Both the position numbers and the translations under genes were made by a program. Shown one piece after another: positions 5,749 through 6,410 of a stretch of 6,410 nucleotides of DNA. The stretch spans positions 1 through 6,410 of the forward strand of contig JAEOUJ010000339.1 in assembly GCA_016839405.1 (NCBI GenBank). Direction: 5' to 3'. This DNA comes from Candidatus Gerdarchaeota archaeon. GTDB lineage: Archaea; Asgardarchaeota; Heimdallarchaeia; JABLTI01. The notes beneath the pieces were generated by a model that saw nothing but the letters and a program-made list of their open reading frames with translations, was not told where the DNA came from and did no database searches. Position 1 is the stretch's first letter; each line of letters starts with the position of its first letter.

Positions 5749-6408
5749 TTATTTTAAATCAACTAATTTTAGCAAATATTCCCATTCCTTATCAACGGCT
5801 TCTTGAAACTTAGCAATGAGATCTTCACGTTTTTCTGGTCGGAATAAATGTCTAAATCGTCCTTGGCCTTTCAAGTATTCCTCAATTGGGATTTTTCTTT
5901 CAGGTTTATTTGCGATTGCTTTGCTTTTTGGATTTAGCACATATTCTCTTCCATCAAAGATTTCATAAAGTGGGAAATAACAAGAATCTATTGCTTGTTG
6001 AGCAACTTTAATTGATAACTCCTCTGGGAATCTCCATCCTCTTGGGCATGGCATATCAACCAATATAAAAGCTGGACCTTCTGCATCAAGAGCTCGTCTT
6101 ACTTTTGTCATTAAATCTCGATGAGCTGCTGGTGAAGCGGTGGCTACATATGGGATTTTATGAGCTGCTGCAATTGCTACAAGATCTTTTCTCCATTGGA
6201 TTTTACCTGGAATAACAGATCCCGCAGGGGATGTTGTAGTTGATGCGTACATTGGAGTTCCTCCTGAACGTTGGATGCCTGTATTCATATAGGCACCATT
6301 TGTATAGCAAATGTAAACAAAATCATGCCCTCTTTCAAGAGCACCACTTAAGGATTGAATACCAATATCATAAGTTCCACCATCACCTGCAAAAGCGATG
6401 ATATCAGG
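5749..6408 (-). CDS. porB: 2-oxoacid (pyruvate-type):ferredoxin oxidoreductase beta subunit, N-terminus cut by window edge
   Basis: The thiamine diphosphate-binding beta subunit of a multi-subunit archaeal oxidoreductase. The complex converts a 2-oxoacid plus CoA into acyl-CoA and CO2 with reduction of ferredoxin. The last 219 residues are visible; the reading frame is open to the right edge. Signatures are PDIIAFAGDGGTYDIG (1-16) with the GDG cofactor motif at 8-10, LSGALERGHDFVYI, and AYMNTGIQRSGGTP (39-52). C121 in MPCPRGW corresponds to the cysteine of the usual CPTGW motif, the fourth ligand of the iron-sulfur cluster. The other three cysteines would be in the missing N-terminal part; family members are about 290-310 residues long. 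Two residues flanking the cofactor-binding Asn differ from the common form: TNG (36-38) instead of DNE. PorB and VorB are too alike to fix the substrate, and pyruvate is only the likeliest. Alpha, gamma and delta subunits are probably encoded beyond the edge. A hairpin terminator follows the stop. Confidence 0.93.
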   Translation of the reverse strand, partial: PDIIAFAGDGGTYDIGIQSLSGALERGHDFVYICYTNGAYMNTGIQRSGGTPMYASTTTSPAGSVIPGKIQWRKDLVAIAAAHKIPYVATASPAAHRDLMTKVRRALDAEGPAFILVDMPCPRGWRFPEELSIKVAQQAIDSCYFPLYEIFDGREYVLNPKSKAIANKPERKIPIEEYLKGQGRFRHLFRPEKREDLIAKFQEAVDKEWEYLLKLVDLK

Positions 6409-6410
6409 TA

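Noticed and set aside
1..6410. CRISPR array, tRNA/rRNA genes, insertion sequence or prophage
   Set aside because: No regular repeats, cloverleaf-like segments, transposase motifs or terminal inverted repeats were seen on either strand.

Overview
The window is AT-rich, intron-free and gene-dense. Short intergenic gaps, Shine-Dalgarno sites, archaeal BRE/TATA-like boxes, an archaeal-type 2-oxoacid:ferredoxin oxidoreductase and tandem universal stress domains all point to an archaeon. Two genes look eukaryote-like: a Rab-family small GTPase, and a zinc-ribbon plus VWA protein whose layout follows the trunk of COPII coat proteins Sec23/Sec24. That pairing strongly suggests an Asgard (Promethearchaeota) genome. 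The lineage within Asgard cannot be settled from this window.

Layout from left to right. A run of four minus-strand genes is transcribed from about 4617 down to the left edge: a tandem UspA-domain protein (3712-4617), an APC-superfamily amino acid permease (2110-3597), a cysteine-free coiled-coil protein of unknown function (1022-2086), and the Sec23/24-like protein (2-937, cut by the left edge). The permease and coiled-coil genes are 23 nt apart and probably co-transcribed. The Sec23/24-like gene follows a T-rich tract and has its own TATA-like box. A 219-nt divergent promoter region (4618-4836) separates this run from the plus-strand Rab-like GTPase (4837-5424). Convergent to the GTPase is a minus-strand gene for a 42-residue single-span membrane protein (5477-5605), easily missed because it is short and starts with GTG, but it has a full GGAGGT ribosome-binding site. 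The right end holds the C-terminal 219 residues of a PorB-type 2-oxoacid:ferredoxin oxidoreductase beta subunit (5749-6408), followed by a hairpin terminator with a GAAA loop.

Functionally, the permease and Usp protein look like an amino acid uptake unit with an accessory stress-domain protein. The PorB fragment belongs to ferredoxin-dependent oxidation of 2-oxoacids. The Sec23/24-like protein and the Rab-like GTPase are homologues of eukaryotic membrane-trafficking components lying within about 4 kb of each other, on opposite strands. The two unrecognised proteins (354-residue coiled coil, 42-residue membrane peptide) sit next to these and are the best candidates for new components. Any functional link between them is inference from position only.
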